Positions 34,263 through 43,097 of a DNA stretch of 64,000 bases are shown here, piece after piece. Under the pieces are notes generated by a model. That model saw only the letters and a program-made list of their open reading frames with translations, searched no databases and was not told where the DNA came from. Source of the DNA: Streptomyces sp. ISL-96 (GTDB taxonomy: Bacteria; Actinomycetota; Actinomycetes; Streptomycetales; Streptomycetaceae); the NCBI RefSeq assembly GCF_018614035.1, contig NZ_JAGGPA010000059.1, positions 32,587 through 96,586 on the forward strand, in the 5' to 3' direction. Made by a program: the position numbers and the translations under genes. Every line of letters begins with the position of its first letter. The stretch's first letter is position 1.

Positions 34263-36672
34263 TGAACCCAGCCAGACGCACCACCGCCACCGCCTTGGTT
34301 CTGGCCACGGCAGGCGGAGTGCTCTACGCCACCGCCGTACCCGCCTCCGCGGCGGTGAGCTGCGCCTCCCCCGTCTTCAAACGGCAGTTCTTCGCGAACA
34401 CGACGTTCACGGGCACGCCGAAGAAGACGGACTGCGACTCTGCGATCGACCAGAACTGGGGCACGAGCGCTCCCGTCTCCGGCGTACCGTCCAACAACTT
34501 CGGCGTGCGCTGGTCGGTGACGCGCGACTTCGGCTCGGGTGGCCCCTTCACGTTCACGGTGTCCGCCCAGGACGGCATACGGGTCTACCTCGACGGTGTC
34601 CGCAAGATCGACCTGTGGAAGAACGTCTCCACCACCGTCAAGAAGACGGTCAACGTGACGATCCCCCATGGCAAGCACGCGCTCCGCATCGACTTTGCCA
34701 ACTGGACGGGCACCGCGAACGTCAAGTACGCCTACACGCCGCGCACCTCCGTCGACGTCGACAAGGTCAAGCCCCTCGCCCCGACGGGTGCGGCCGTTTC
34801 CTACGACACCACCACCGGAGCGGCCAAGTTCACCTGGTCCAGGAACAGCGAGATGGACCTTGCGAACTACCGGGTTTACCGGCGGCCGAAGGGCACGGCG
34901 TACGTCAGCAAGCCGCTCGCTACGACCACCGCCACGTCGTACACCGACAGCACCCTGCCGAAGACCGGCGCGGCCTTTTACTACGAGGTGCGGGCCGTCG
35001 ACAAGGCGGGCAACATCTCCGGCGGCAGCCCCGACCAGCTCGTGGCCACCGTCGACAGGACGCCGCCCGCCGCGCCCTTCGTGGAGTGGGACGCGTGCTC
35101 GCCCGACCAGCCCTACGCGGCCCCACAGCTGGTCACCACCGCGAAGAACGCCGCCGACATCGCCTGGTACGAGATGCAGCGGCTCGACGCCACCACGAAC
35201 CGCTGGAGCACCGTCTACTCCGGTGCCAAGGGCGCGATCTGCGACACCGGCTATCCGGCCGACGGCAGCAAGGTCACCTACCGGGGCCGGGCCCGGGACG
35301 CCGCCGGGAACTGGTCGGCCTACTCGGCCGCCACGGCGTTCACCACCCCCGACCTCACCCCGCCGGCCGCCGTCGCGCAGCTCCGCGTCGAGTACCGGTC
35401 GGGCGTTCCGCATCTGGTGTGGTCACCCGTCACCGGGGCCGCCTCGTACCAGGTCCTCCAGTACGACCCGGCGACCGGCAGCTATGGCGACGCCCGGCCC
35501 CAGGAGAGCACCACCACGCAGACCGACGTGGTGCCGCGCCAGCTGGCCGCCGTCGCCGACAGCTACCGGTACGCGGTGCGCTCGGTGGACGCCAAGGGCA
35601 ACGCCGCCGCGCCGGTGGAGATTACGCTGAAGATGGCCGACCGGCCGGAAGCGATCCCGCCTTCAAGACCACCGCCCACAGGTTCGATGAGGGGGTGATG
35701 GTGGAGTGGAGCAGCGTCGACCCGTGGACCGTCGACGAAACGCCCCTTCCCACGTACAAGATCGTCCGCACCGACACCGTGACCGGCGAGACCAGCGTCG
35801 TGGACAAGTGCAAGCCGTTCACTTCGCAGGACGAGCCGCTGGAGGACCCGGAGACGTACTGGACCTGGGCGGACGACAACGCCCCCTTGTCGGCTCGCAA
35901 GCAGGTCAACGGCACCTGCTGGGACGTCCAGGGCAAGTCGGAGACGACGTACGAGTACCGAGTCGTGACGACCGACCGGTACGGGCATGTCTCTCAGCCC
36001 GGCCCGGCAGCGAAGGAGACCACCCCGGACACCGAGCGTCCCGCCCCGGTGCAGAACCTGACCGCGGAACGCGTCCCGCTCGGCGTCCGGCTGACCTGGA
36101 CGCCGCCCGCCGATGCCGACGTCACCGGCTACCACGTGTGGCAGGGCATCGCGGACCCGGACAGCGGCGAGACGGTCTGGAAGGAGAACTGCTGGACCGG
36201 CAGCTCCTTGGCCACGACCGAGATCTTCTGCCCGACAGTCCCCGACGGCGCTACCCACGTCTACAAGGTGGCCGCCACGGACGACCGGCTTCAGCACGAC
36301 GACGAGCCACTCGATGTCCTCCACCCCGCCGAGGTCTCAGTCACCCTGCCCGACACCCGGCCGCCGGGATGGACGGAGACCGGGGTCCGTCAGGGCCAGT
36401 ACCCGGAGCTGTACGTCGGCTGCTCCGAGAGCTCCGGCCTCGGGGATTGCTCCCGGTTCGCGAGCTATCGTGTGGAGCGCTGGGACCCCGCCACGGCCGC
36501 CTACGTCACTCTGGCCGAGGGCACGATGGGTGACGCCGCGTTCTCCATGGACACCACGGTGCACGAGGACCGGCTCGGCCTGTACTACTACCGCGTCGTA
36601 CGCCTGGACGCCTCGGGCGCCGAGGCCGTGAGCCGATCGACGGCGTACGGCATCTGGGACTCCTGGCTCTGA
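34263..36672 (+). pseudogene. Secreted PA14 and fibronectin-III repeat protein, frameshifted
   Basis: From ATG 34263: signal peptide (LVLATAGGVLYATAVPASA), a PA14 domain (FKRQFFANTTFTGTPKKTDC to GIRVYLDGVRKIDLWKN, with FTFTVSAQDGIRVYLDG typical), then FN3-like repeats. Near 35656-35662 (CCCGCC) one base appears to be missing: frame 1 ends 12 codons later, while the next frame continues KTTAHRFDEGVMVEWSSVDP and further FN3 repeats to 36672. Joined, the protein would have about 803 residues. PA14 binds carbohydrate, so a cell-surface or matrix role is likely. Related in style to the truncated gene at 7141-8217. Confidence 0.82.
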
Positions 36673-36685
36673 CCGGACGTGAGAA

Positions 36686-36709
36686 GGGCCCGGAGGATTC
36701 TCCGGGCCC
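36686..36709 (+). terminator. Terminator after the PA14/FN3 gene
   Basis: GGGCCCGGAG (36686-36695), GATT loop, CTCCGGGCCC (36700-36709), then CTCTCATT. Strong stem, weak T-run. Confidence 0.82.
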
Positions 36710-36712
36710 CTC

Positions 36713-36757
36713 TCATTGACCGCTGTTCACCGCCACTAAGGGCATGGATGGGGCACG
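36713..36757. repeat. Att-arm-like fragment without a tRNA core
   Basis: TTGACCGCTGTTCACCGCC followed by GGGCATGGATGGGGCACG resembles the sequence beside the tRNA remnants at 33803-33848 and 42297-42343. No tRNA sequence accompanies it here. Probably a leftover of a further integration event. Confidence 0.5.
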
Positions 36758-36894
36758 CGCCTGCTGGCTGGCAGGCATAGAGCTGGACTGAAAAGGGGGG
36801 CCTCGCGACCGCCCGACGCGCGGTATTCCACCACGTTGGCATCCTGGTCAGGTCCTCCGCAGTACCGGAGATCTCCACGACTAGCCTCCGCATC

Positions 36895-37725
36895 ATGCTG
36901 CGTATCGCCGACAACCGCACCGGCCGCTTCGTGGAGATTCCTTCCGCACACCGCCACCTGCTGCGCATCTGCGTCCATCTGCCGGTCATCGACACCGGGA
37001 TCGGCGCGGTGCACCTGAGGGCGCCCTTGACCGGTGACGTACTGGCGCGCACCGCGGAGCTGCATGGCCTGCAGTCCCTCACGGTCCTCACCGTGCCGGA
37101 CCTGCCGCATGAGCAAGCCCAGGCGCTCGATCGCGCCATGGCCCTTCTCGGCATCCACCCGCCCGCCACCGTCGGTGTTCACGATGTGGCCGAGACGCTT
37201 TGCGCCGCTGCCGATGTGCACCTGCTCGCTCACGGCACCCCCGGACGGGACGCCGTCGGCGGGGTCTGGATCGACGTGGGCCAGGTCAGCCCAGCATCCC
37301 CGGACGGGGGTGTCCCGGACCGTGGCCACCTCCTCGCCTCGGGTCTCCTTGACGCATTCGCCCCAGCGGGAACCGATCCGCTGGCTGTGAGGATGCTGTT
37401 GCTCGGCCACGACTTCCGCACGCCGGTCACGGTCACCAGCACCGCGCTCGCCGAGGCCCGGCGGATGCTGAGCCACTGGCGGGAGCAGGTGGCCGATTGG
37501 GCGCAGGAGCCGTCCAGGCCGATCCCCGCAGACGTGCTGCGACAGGCTCATGCCGCGCTCGCCGATGATCTCGGCGTCCCCGCTGTCCTGGAGATGCTGG
37601 ACCGTATGGCGACGCGCGCCGACGTGCCGGCCGGTGCCAAGTTCGAGACGTTCGCCTTTCTCGACCGCGTCCTCGGACTGGACCTCGCACGCCAAGTGGG
37701 CCACCAGCCCTGGGCGACGCCATGA
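36895..37725 (+). CDS. Cysteinyl-tRNA-synthetase-like protein, probably non-catalytic
   Basis: 276 residues from ATG 36895. The start, LRIADNRTGRFVEIPSAHRH and LLRICVHLP, resembles CysRS-like proteins of streptomycetes; a HIGH signature is replaced or absent and no KMSKS is seen. The region LLGHDFRTPVTVTSTALAEA with RMLSHWREQ resembles the helical domain downstream of the catalytic core. It would not charge tRNA, and may bind a cysteine-like ligand or a tRNA. It overlaps the phosphatase gene by 4 nt (ATGA), so they act together. Assigned with moderate doubt. Confidence 0.5.
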   Translation: MLRIADNRTGRFVEIPSAHRHLLRICVHLPVIDTGIGAVHLRAPLTGDVLARTAELHGLQSLTVLTVPDLPHEQAQALDRAMALLGIHPPATVGVHDVAETLCAAADVHLLAHGTPGRDAVGGVWIDVGQVSPASPDGGVPDRGHLLASGLLDAFAPAGTDPLAVRMLLLGHDFRTPVTVTSTALAEARRMLSHWREQVADWAQEPSRPIPADVLRQAHAALADDLGVPAVLEMLDRMATRADVPAGAKFETFAFLDRVLGLDLARQVGHQPWATP

Positions 37726-38252
37726 CGTCGGGCAACCCCCGGCGCCTGGTCGTCCTGCGGCACGCCAAGTCCGCCTGGCCGGATGTGCCCGACTCCGAGC
37801 GGCCGCTCGCCCCGCGCGGCCGCCGTGACGCCCCGGCAGCCGGCCGCTGGCTGCGCGAGGCCGACTGCGTTCCCGACCTCGTCGTGTGTTCCTCCGCCCG
37901 TCGCACCCGCCAGACGTGGGACCTCGTAGCGGCCGAGTTCGGCACCACCACGCCGGCGATCCACGATGCACGCCTCGACGGGGCGAGCGCTGAGGAGTTG
38001 CTCGGCGTCGTACGGGAGATCCCCGCGCAGGTGCGGACGCTGATGGTGATCGGGCACAACCCCGGCGTGCAGGAGCTGGTTCTGCTGCTTGCCGGTGAGG
38101 CGGAAGGCTACGCGCTGGATCAGGCCCGTACGAAGTTCCCGACGTCCGCTATCGCCGTGCTGGGCGTGCCAGGGGCCTGGTCGTCCCTCGAACCGGGTGC
38201 TGCCCGGCTGACCGACATGGTCGTACCTCGCGGAGGCGGGGGCCAGGCGTGA
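37722..38252 (+). CDS. SixA-like histidine phosphatase
   Basis: 176 residues. The phosphohistidine motif RHAKSAW opens the protein (LVVLRHAKSAW, about residue 13), with SSARRTRQT in the middle and the second His in VIGHNPGVQEL. SixA removes phosphate from His in signalling proteins such as phosphotransfer domains. Cytoplasmic, single domain. Translationally coupled to the CysRS-like gene. Confidence 0.88.
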   Translation: MTSGNPRRLVVLRHAKSAWPDVPDSERPLAPRGRRDAPAAGRWLREADCVPDLVVCSSARRTRQTWDLVAAEFGTTTPAIHDARLDGASAEELLGVVREIPAQVRTLMVIGHNPGVQELVLLLAGEAEGYALDQARTKFPTSAIAVLGVPGAWSSLEPGAARLTDMVVPRGGGGQA

Positions 38253-38310
38253 GACACACCTGCGCGCGGCTGATGACGCGATACCGCCTGGCACCCCGAG
38301 TCGGTGGCAG

Positions 38311-38691
38311 TCACGTTGTATCTCGGTGCGGCTGGGCAGTGGTGCGTTCTCTTCCGTCCGGAGGGAGGTTGCGCCGGTAGAAGCGTCGGTACGCGCGGAC
38401 CGAGGGGCCGTCAGCCGCTGACCACAGGTCCTTGACCAGAGGCCGCCTCCACCGCAGGACATCCAGGTCGGATGCCGCGTTGCGCCGGACCAGGCGCCGC
38501 AGGAACGCCGCCCACAGCCGGTTGACCGGCCACAGCAGCCAGTCCGGTCCGAGCTCGCGTACGACGACGGCCCACATCGCGATCGTCAGGCCGGGCCCCA
38601 CCGGGCTCACGGCGGCGACGGTCAGCAGCGGTGGCCTGGTGTCCTGCTGGGGCTTGAACCGCGGGTACGCATTTCGTTTCATCGACGCCAT
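38311..38691 (-). CDS. Hypothetical small membrane-associated protein
   Basis: 126 residues; ATG 38691 or 38682. One hydrophobic segment (GLTIAMWAVVVRELGPDWLL) sits in an otherwise very basic protein (FLRRLVRRNAASDLDVLRWR; VRAYRRFYRRNLPPDGRERT). No ribosome site stands out and no family is recognised. It could be a chance frame, but the mix of residues looks like a real protein. Convergent with the phosphatase gene. Confidence 0.42.
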   Translation of the reverse strand: MASMKRNAYPRFKPQQDTRPPLLTVAAVSPVGPGLTIAMWAVVVRELGPDWLLWPVNRLWAAFLRRLVRRNAASDLDVLRWRRPLVKDLWSAADGPSVRAYRRFYRRNLPPDGRERTTAQPHRDTT

Positions 38692-38936
38692 GCCCGCATG
38701 ATCCCGAACTGCTCACGGGGGCAGAGCACGCACGGCTGGTACCGGAAGCAGATGAAGAAACCTTACAAGCTGGGGTTTTGCTCAACTCCAGCCGCCGACG
38801 ACGGCACTCAAACGGAGCACGGGGCAGCGCCATTGGCTGTTTCCGGCGTACCCCGGCGATCCTGGCGGGCATCCGAGTGCGAATCTGCCGGCAGCACGGG
38901 CTTAAGGGCGTCGGCCGCCCCGAGGTTCGGAGTCCG

Positions 38937-39404
38937 CTAGGGCCTGATGCCGGTGTCAGTGAGGATCTGTTCTGCCGATGTGCAGTTGCCGTCCTGTACG
39001 GCCATGGTCATCGCGGCGCGCGCGGCCGACGCGGGGGCCTCTGGCGGGATCACCAGGAAGGAGAAGTGGTCCTGGGGTCCGCGAGTGATGATCATTGTGC
39101 CGTCGTCGACGGCGGACCAGTCGATGCGGACCATGCGGTCGTCGATGACCAGGTGGCCCGGAGCGTCGTCCCAGGCGCTCGCGTCCAGACCGACGCGTGC
39201 GACGGGGCCAAGCCGGGCGGTCAGGGCGGTGATCAGGCCCGGCAGTTGGGTTTTGAGGTCACGGGTGCGTGGCCACCACGCGCCGTCGAACAGCCCGACA
39301 CGGCTGGAGGTTGTCTCTATCCTCAGAACGGCCGCGCCGGGAACAACCGGCTGATCGCTTGTGTCCGCGAGGAGCAGGAGAGGAGCCGGGATGTCGGCGG
39401 TCAT
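38937..39404 (-). CDS. DUF5994 family protein, copy 1
   Basis: 155 residues from ATG 39402-39404 (MTADIPAPLLLLADTSDQPV). Family block GLFDGAWWPRTRDLKTQLPG, then RVGLDASAWDDAPGHLVIDD and MIITRGPQDHFSFLVIPPEA. These are small cytoplasmic proteins of unknown role, common in Streptomyces. A second, more typical copy lies 300 bp to the right in the same direction, with a small membrane protein between them. Confidence 0.8.
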   Translation of the reverse strand: MTADIPAPLLLLADTSDQPVVPGAAVLRIETTSSRVGLFDGAWWPRTRDLKTQLPGLITALTARLGPVARVGLDASAWDDAPGHLVIDDRMVRIDWSAVDDGTMIITRGPQDHFSFLVIPPEAPASAARAAMTMAVQDGNCTSAEQILTDTGIRP

Positions 39405-39457
39405 GATCTGCCGCCCCTCTGAGGACTTTCCTGCACGGGCGGACTGCGCATGGTGTC

Positions 39458-39718
39458 TCACTTCCGGGCGCGACGGCGCGGCCAGAGCCGCCCGAAGCCT
39501 GCGATGCGATGGTCGCGGTGAACGCCAGTGGTACTCGAAGCCGCATGTCCGCGGGAATCGGGCGGATCTGCCGTGGGCCGGGTGCGAAGGTTCGACTTGG
39601 CGCGGCCGTAGGGGAAGGCCGCGATGCGTTCGTCGTGCTGGGAGTTGAGCATGTGGATCGCGAGAGTGCCCAGAGCTATCATCGCCAGGATCACGAGCAC
39701 GGTGACGAAGGTGTCCAT
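39458..39718 (-). CDS. Small single-pass membrane protein
   Basis: 86 residues from ATG 39716-39718. It begins with a membrane helix (MDTFVTVLVILAMIALGTLA) followed by IHMLNSQHDERIAAFPYGRA and a basic tail. Located between two DUF5994 genes, 5 bp after the upstream copy's stop, so co-transcribed. The tail past residue 50 looks less protein-like. Confidence 0.6.
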   Translation of the reverse strand: MDTFVTVLVILAMIALGTLAIHMLNSQHDERIAAFPYGRAKSNLRTRPTADPPDSRGHAASSTTGVHRDHRIAGFGRLWPRRRARK

Positions 39719-39723
39719 GATCG

Positions 39724-40320
39724 TCACATCCCTTCCGTCGGATCCGGTACCTGAGCAATGTCTGCCGGGGCAGGCAAAGGTGAGGTCGGTTGGCGCGCTC
39801 CGTGACCGCCTTCGGAGTCCCAGACCCTCTCCCGGGTCGCGTCCCACTCGGCCTCGGCGGCGATCCAGTAGAGCTCGGCCTCCTGGATCAAGCCGCTCGC
39901 GGTGAGACTGCGCAACGGATCAGTGGCCGCGGCCATCAGGCGGGCTGCTGTGCCGGGGCTGGCCTCGGGTGGGATCACGAGCAGGTCCCAGCGGCCGGCG
40001 GTGTAGGAGAGCAGCAGTAGTTTGTGCGGGTCCTGCTCGGCCTTGAACCAGCCCACGTGGACCACATGCCCGTGGACGGGCACCTTGCGTGGGATGACTG
40101 GCCAGAACGTGGGGTTCACCGTGACGCGAGTGATCCGCCCCCACATGGGGTCCAGTACGGCCGTCAGCGTGGGAAGTTCCGCCGAGAGGTCGCGGGACCG
40201 GGGCCACCACGCACCGTCGATCAGAGCCGGAGCCGTGCCGGCCGGCGCCAGCACGAGTCGGAGGGGCGGCGAAGAGGTCCGGTCTTCGACCGCGGGCGTA
40301 TGCAAAATGGTCGCGGTCAT
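39724..40320 (-). CDS. DUF5994 family protein, copy 2
   Basis: 198 residues from ATG 40320. The family core is complete: LIDGAWWPRSRDLSAELPTL, RVTVNPTFWPVIP, HVGWFKAEQDPHKLLLLSYT and RWDLLVIPPEASPGTAARLM. A C-terminal extension (IAAEAEWDATRERVWDSEGG) is typical. First gene of a three-gene minus-strand run with the membrane protein and copy 1. Confidence 0.85.
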   Translation of the reverse strand: MTATILHTPAVEDRTSSPPLRLVLAPAGTAPALIDGAWWPRSRDLSAELPTLTAVLDPMWGRITRVTVNPTFWPVIPRKVPVHGHVVHVGWFKAEQDPHKLLLLSYTAGRWDLLVIPPEASPGTAARLMAAATDPLRSLTASGLIQEAELYWIAAEAEWDATRERVWDSEGGHGARQPTSPLPAPADIAQVPDPTEGM

Positions 40321-40493
40321 GACGCGGACCCTGCCCCGGGCCGGTGCAGGCCGGCCCGGTGTTGTGAATCGCCGGAGACGACACGAGCGTGAAAGCTGGT
40401 GTGCGAAGTGTCCTCGGTAACTTCAGGATACTTCTGGACAGGGCCCGACCGACCGATGCGGAGCGATGGGTTGAACGGTGTGCGGGAGCCCCG

Positions 40494-40664
40494 TCAGCGG
40501 ATGGGACGCCGCCGAGCGCGCCGGGACCGTCGCACGCCGATGAAGGCGACATCGGCCACAAGGAGCACGATGCCGATGATCAGCAGATAGCCCAGGCCAT
40601 CTGCCGCGACGCCGATGAGCCCAAGTGCGACGGACACCAGGACGAGAAGCAGGAAGAGCGCCAT
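40494..40664 (-). CDS. 56-residue hydrophobic membrane protein, copy 2
   Basis: From ATG 40662-40664, with AGGAGG upstream. Reads MALFLLLVLVSVALGLIGVA then GYLLIIGIVLLVADVAFIGV and ends RRSRRARRRPIR; same length as the copy at 21003-21173 and about four-fifths identical by eye. It follows the PRC-barrel copy 45 bp downstream. Confidence 0.82.
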   Translation of the reverse strand: MALFLLLVLVSVALGLIGVAADGLGYLLIIGIVLLVADVAFIGVRRSRRARRRPIR

Positions 40665-40709
40665 CACCCGAGCACCTCCTTTGTGCTGAGCTGTACTGAG
40701 CGCGGGCGG

Positions 40710-41093
40710 TCAGCGGCGCGCGAGTTGCCGTTCGCCCTTGGCGCCCGGCTGGTAGGTCAGGCCGTAGTGCTGGAAGATCGCTTCCTCCTGCTCGGCGGGC
40801 AGTACGTCGTCCGTGCCGATCGAAGGGGCCTTCTTCACGAGTCCCTTGGCGTAGGAGACCTTGAGGTAGGCCGGCCCGAGGATGGCGTCGTCGAGGGGAA
40901 CGAAGACCAGGCGCTGGCGGGTGAGGAGACCGGTCCGGATGGTGGCCATGGCCGGTTCGTCGGTGATGGTGGCCATGGCCGGTTCGTCGGTGATGGTGTC
41001 CACATAGATCGCTTCGAGCAGGCCGATCTTGCGCTGCTTCGGGTCGACGTCATCGTGGTTGCGCCACTCTCGGATGTCGGCTGCCTGGATCAT
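40710..41093 (-). CDS. PRC-barrel domain protein, copy 2, with internal 27-bp tandem duplication
   Basis: 127 residues from ATG 41091-41093 (MIQAADIREWRNHDDVDPKQ; GGAGGGAG upstream). Close relative of 20616-20972. It carries TDEPAMATI twice in a row, a 27-bp perfect tandem repeat (within 40943-41001), so it is 9 residues longer than copy 1 in a loop between strands of the barrel. The C-terminal QEEAIFQHYGLTYQPG is conserved. Confidence 0.88.
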   Translation of the reverse strand: MIQAADIREWRNHDDVDPKQRKIGLLEAIYVDTITDEPAMATITDEPAMATIRTGLLTRQRLVFVPLDDAILGPAYLKVSYAKGLVKKAPSIGTDDVLPAEQEEAIFQHYGLTYQPGAKGERQLARR

Positions 41094-41566
41094 GCCCTCT
41101 CCCTCCTGAGCGGGGCACCGGTCGGTGCCGGCCGTCCCACGGAATGTCGCAGCCGAGCACCTGGATCGGTTGCCCTCCGCCTTTAGCCTGCCCCCGCCGG
41201 CCCCTGACGCCACGCCCACTCACCCAGTCGGATCCGTGCTGGGTGTCCCAGTCCCGTGCGACTGCATGGCGGGCGTGGGCTGCCGCAAGACCGGGCTCCT
41301 CAATCGCCTCCGCAGAGCGCCCCTGTGGCCTCAGTCCCCATCCGAGCTCGCCCCGCAGGCGAGCCGTGGCGTCAGCTGTGTTGCCGCGCCGACCGCTGTA
41401 CAACGGCCCCGGCGTATACACGCCGGGGCCGCCCTTCCGGGCGGTTGCACGTGAGAGTGCACCAACCCAAAGCCAATTTTACCGTCCTACTGCACCATTT
41501 CCGGCGTAACGAGATTTACGGGCAGTGTGGCCCTCGAGCGGCTCGGACACGGCCCCGGGCGCCGCA
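41094..41566. other. Gap with one terminator-like hairpin
   Basis: No supportable gene in about 470 bp. GGCCCCGGCGT-ATAC-ACGCCGGGGCC (41405-41430) is a perfect 11-bp hairpin without T-run, probably a terminator for the minus-strand gene at 41567 or a protein site. Confidence 0.6.
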
Positions 41567-41839
41567 TCAACCGCGCTCTTCTTCTTGAGCCTCCATGCGT
41601 CGAATGCCTTGGTGTGTCAGCGTGACCATGGCGGGCGTATTGCCCGTGGCCCAGTCGACCACGATCAGGTCCTCGCCCACCAGATAAGTGCAGGCAGCAG
41701 CCAGATCCTCTTCGCGGATCCCGAGATCGAGAAGCAGCTGCGCCCCGGTGACACCCAGAAGGCGGTTACCTTCCGTGGTCTCGTACAGAGCCTGCATGAT
41801 CTTCTCGCGGTACGCCTTCCGCTCGGCTAGTGATGCCAT
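41567..41839 (-). CDS. Hypothetical protein with winged-helix-like pattern
   Basis: 90 residues from ATG 41837-41839, with GGAGGAAGAG upstream. AERKAYREKIMQALYETTEG, LLGVTGAQLLLDLGIREEDL, AACTYLVGEDLIVVDWATGN, MVTLTHQGIRRMEAQ: helix-helix-helix-wing spacing as in small DNA-binding domains. No named family is recognised. Confidence 0.68.
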   Translation of the reverse strand: MASLAERKAYREKIMQALYETTEGNRLLGVTGAQLLLDLGIREEDLAAACTYLVGEDLIVVDWATGNTPAMVTLTHQGIRRMEAQEEERG

Positions 41840-42166
41840 GACGCTCTCTTCCTCCTGAGCGGTGCACGACCGGCGTCAGCCGTCCCGGGGGCAGCCGCAG
41901 CCGTACTCGCACCGGTAACCCTCCGCCTATCCAGCCTGCTCCCGTTCACTCGCGGACGCCACGGTCAGCCACTCCGCGCTCGGTGTCCAATGTCCTGTGC
42001 GGGCACACGGCGGGCGCGGGGTCGCGGGCGGCTGAATCTCGGATCAAGGCGTTGCGGCGCTCAACTCGACGCGGTAATCGGCCCCTTGCATCGCGCGAGT
42101 CGCACGCGACACCTGAGAGGTCTAGATAACAAACAAGCCCCAGGTCGCTGACCTGGGGCTTTCTCG

Positions 42167-42210
42167 TGGAGCGGGTGACGAGAATCGAACTCGCGCTCAG
42201 AGCTTGGGAA
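42167..42210 (-). repeat. tRNA-Gly 3'-half remnant (att-like site)
   Basis: 44 nt matching the intact tRNA with one or two differences. Together with the left flank, about 70 bp (42129-42198) equal 43741-43810, including the terminator hairpin CCCCAGGTCGCTGACCTGGGG. Spaced GGCACG repeats follow at 42325-42342. Boundary of modules C and D. Confidence 0.92.
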
Positions 42211-42605
42211 TCACCCGGCACTTGGACGTGCGTGTAGCGTCTGACCTGCGAGAATGTCCGCCGATGGCCTCTACTGGGCAGCCTTGTCGAGCCCTCTGTT
42301 GACCGCCGTTTACCGCCCCGACTGGCACGTTGTGGCACGGCCCCCGTGCGGCGTCAGGCGAGGTGCTGGCCGGGAGGATGATCGCGTTGACCGGCGTGCT
42401 GGCGTGCATCAGCAAAGCTGGGCCTGGTGGGACGCACATCTCTGCCGCTGCCGATGTCGGGGGATGGCGCGGTCCTGCGCGGGGGCAAGGCGGCCACGCC
42501 GACGGTTTTCGGGGCACGTCTTCTTTACGGTTGTCCACCCCGGGGCTGTCCGGTTACAGTTGTTGCAGATGGTTGCTTCGCTGGGTCAGTGAATGGGAGA
42601 CGGAT
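42211..42605. other. Gap between att-like site and TA pair
   Basis: About 395 bp with no supportable gene. It probably contains the promoter of the HTH/PIN pair; TTGTTGCAGATGGTTGC (42556-42572) is locally A/T-rich. Confidence 0.4.
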
Positions 42606-43055
42606 ATGGCTCGAACGAGTGTTCTGGCCCGTGCTGAGAAGGTAGAACCGAATCCCACGCATCAGGGTGCGCTCGCCGCGGCCGCCCGGATGGCGCCGGA
42701 GCAGGTTGAGGTGTTGGTGCGTACCCCGGATGGCGGTGAGCTGGCGCTGCCGGCGGAACTGGTCCGGATTCTTCTCGCTTCGGCCGGCGAGCTGGCCCGT
42801 GGGCATGCGGTCACGGTCCTGGCGTCCGAGGTGCAGCTGTCGCCTACTGAGGCTGCTGAGCTTCTGGGCTTGTCGCGGCCGTTCGTTGCACGCCTGCTTG
42901 ATGCCGGTGACATCCCCTCGATGAATCTGCCCGGCAGCAGTCACCGCGTGGTGAGTCTCGCGGATGTGCTGGCTTTCCAGCAGCGGCGCGAGCGCCGTAG
43001 GGAGGGGCGGCGTCAGATCGCCGATGCTCTCGACGATGGCGGGTTGCTCTACTGA
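42606..43055 (+). CDS. HTH/excisionase-type antitoxin
   Basis: 149 residues from ATG 42606 (GGGAGACGG upstream). A MerR/excisionase-like helix-turn-helix fills the middle: VQLSPTEAAELLGLSRPFVA then RLLDAGDIPSMNLPGSSHRV. The rest is typical of antitoxins paired with PIN proteins in actinobacteria (SLADVLAFQQRRERRREGRR, ending DALDDGGLLY, a likely toxin-binding tail). It would repress the operon and block the PIN nuclease. 42 bp to the toxin gene. Confidence 0.82.
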   Translation: MARTSVLARAEKVEPNPTHQGALAAAARMAPEQVEVLVRTPDGGELALPAELVRILLASAGELARGHAVTVLASEVQLSPTEAAELLGLSRPFVARLLDAGDIPSMNLPGSSHRVVSLADVLAFQQRRERRREGRRQIADALDDGGLLY

Positions 43056-43097
43056 TCTCGGTGGCGCTGTAAGTGGCGAAGGGGAGGGAGGGCGAAC

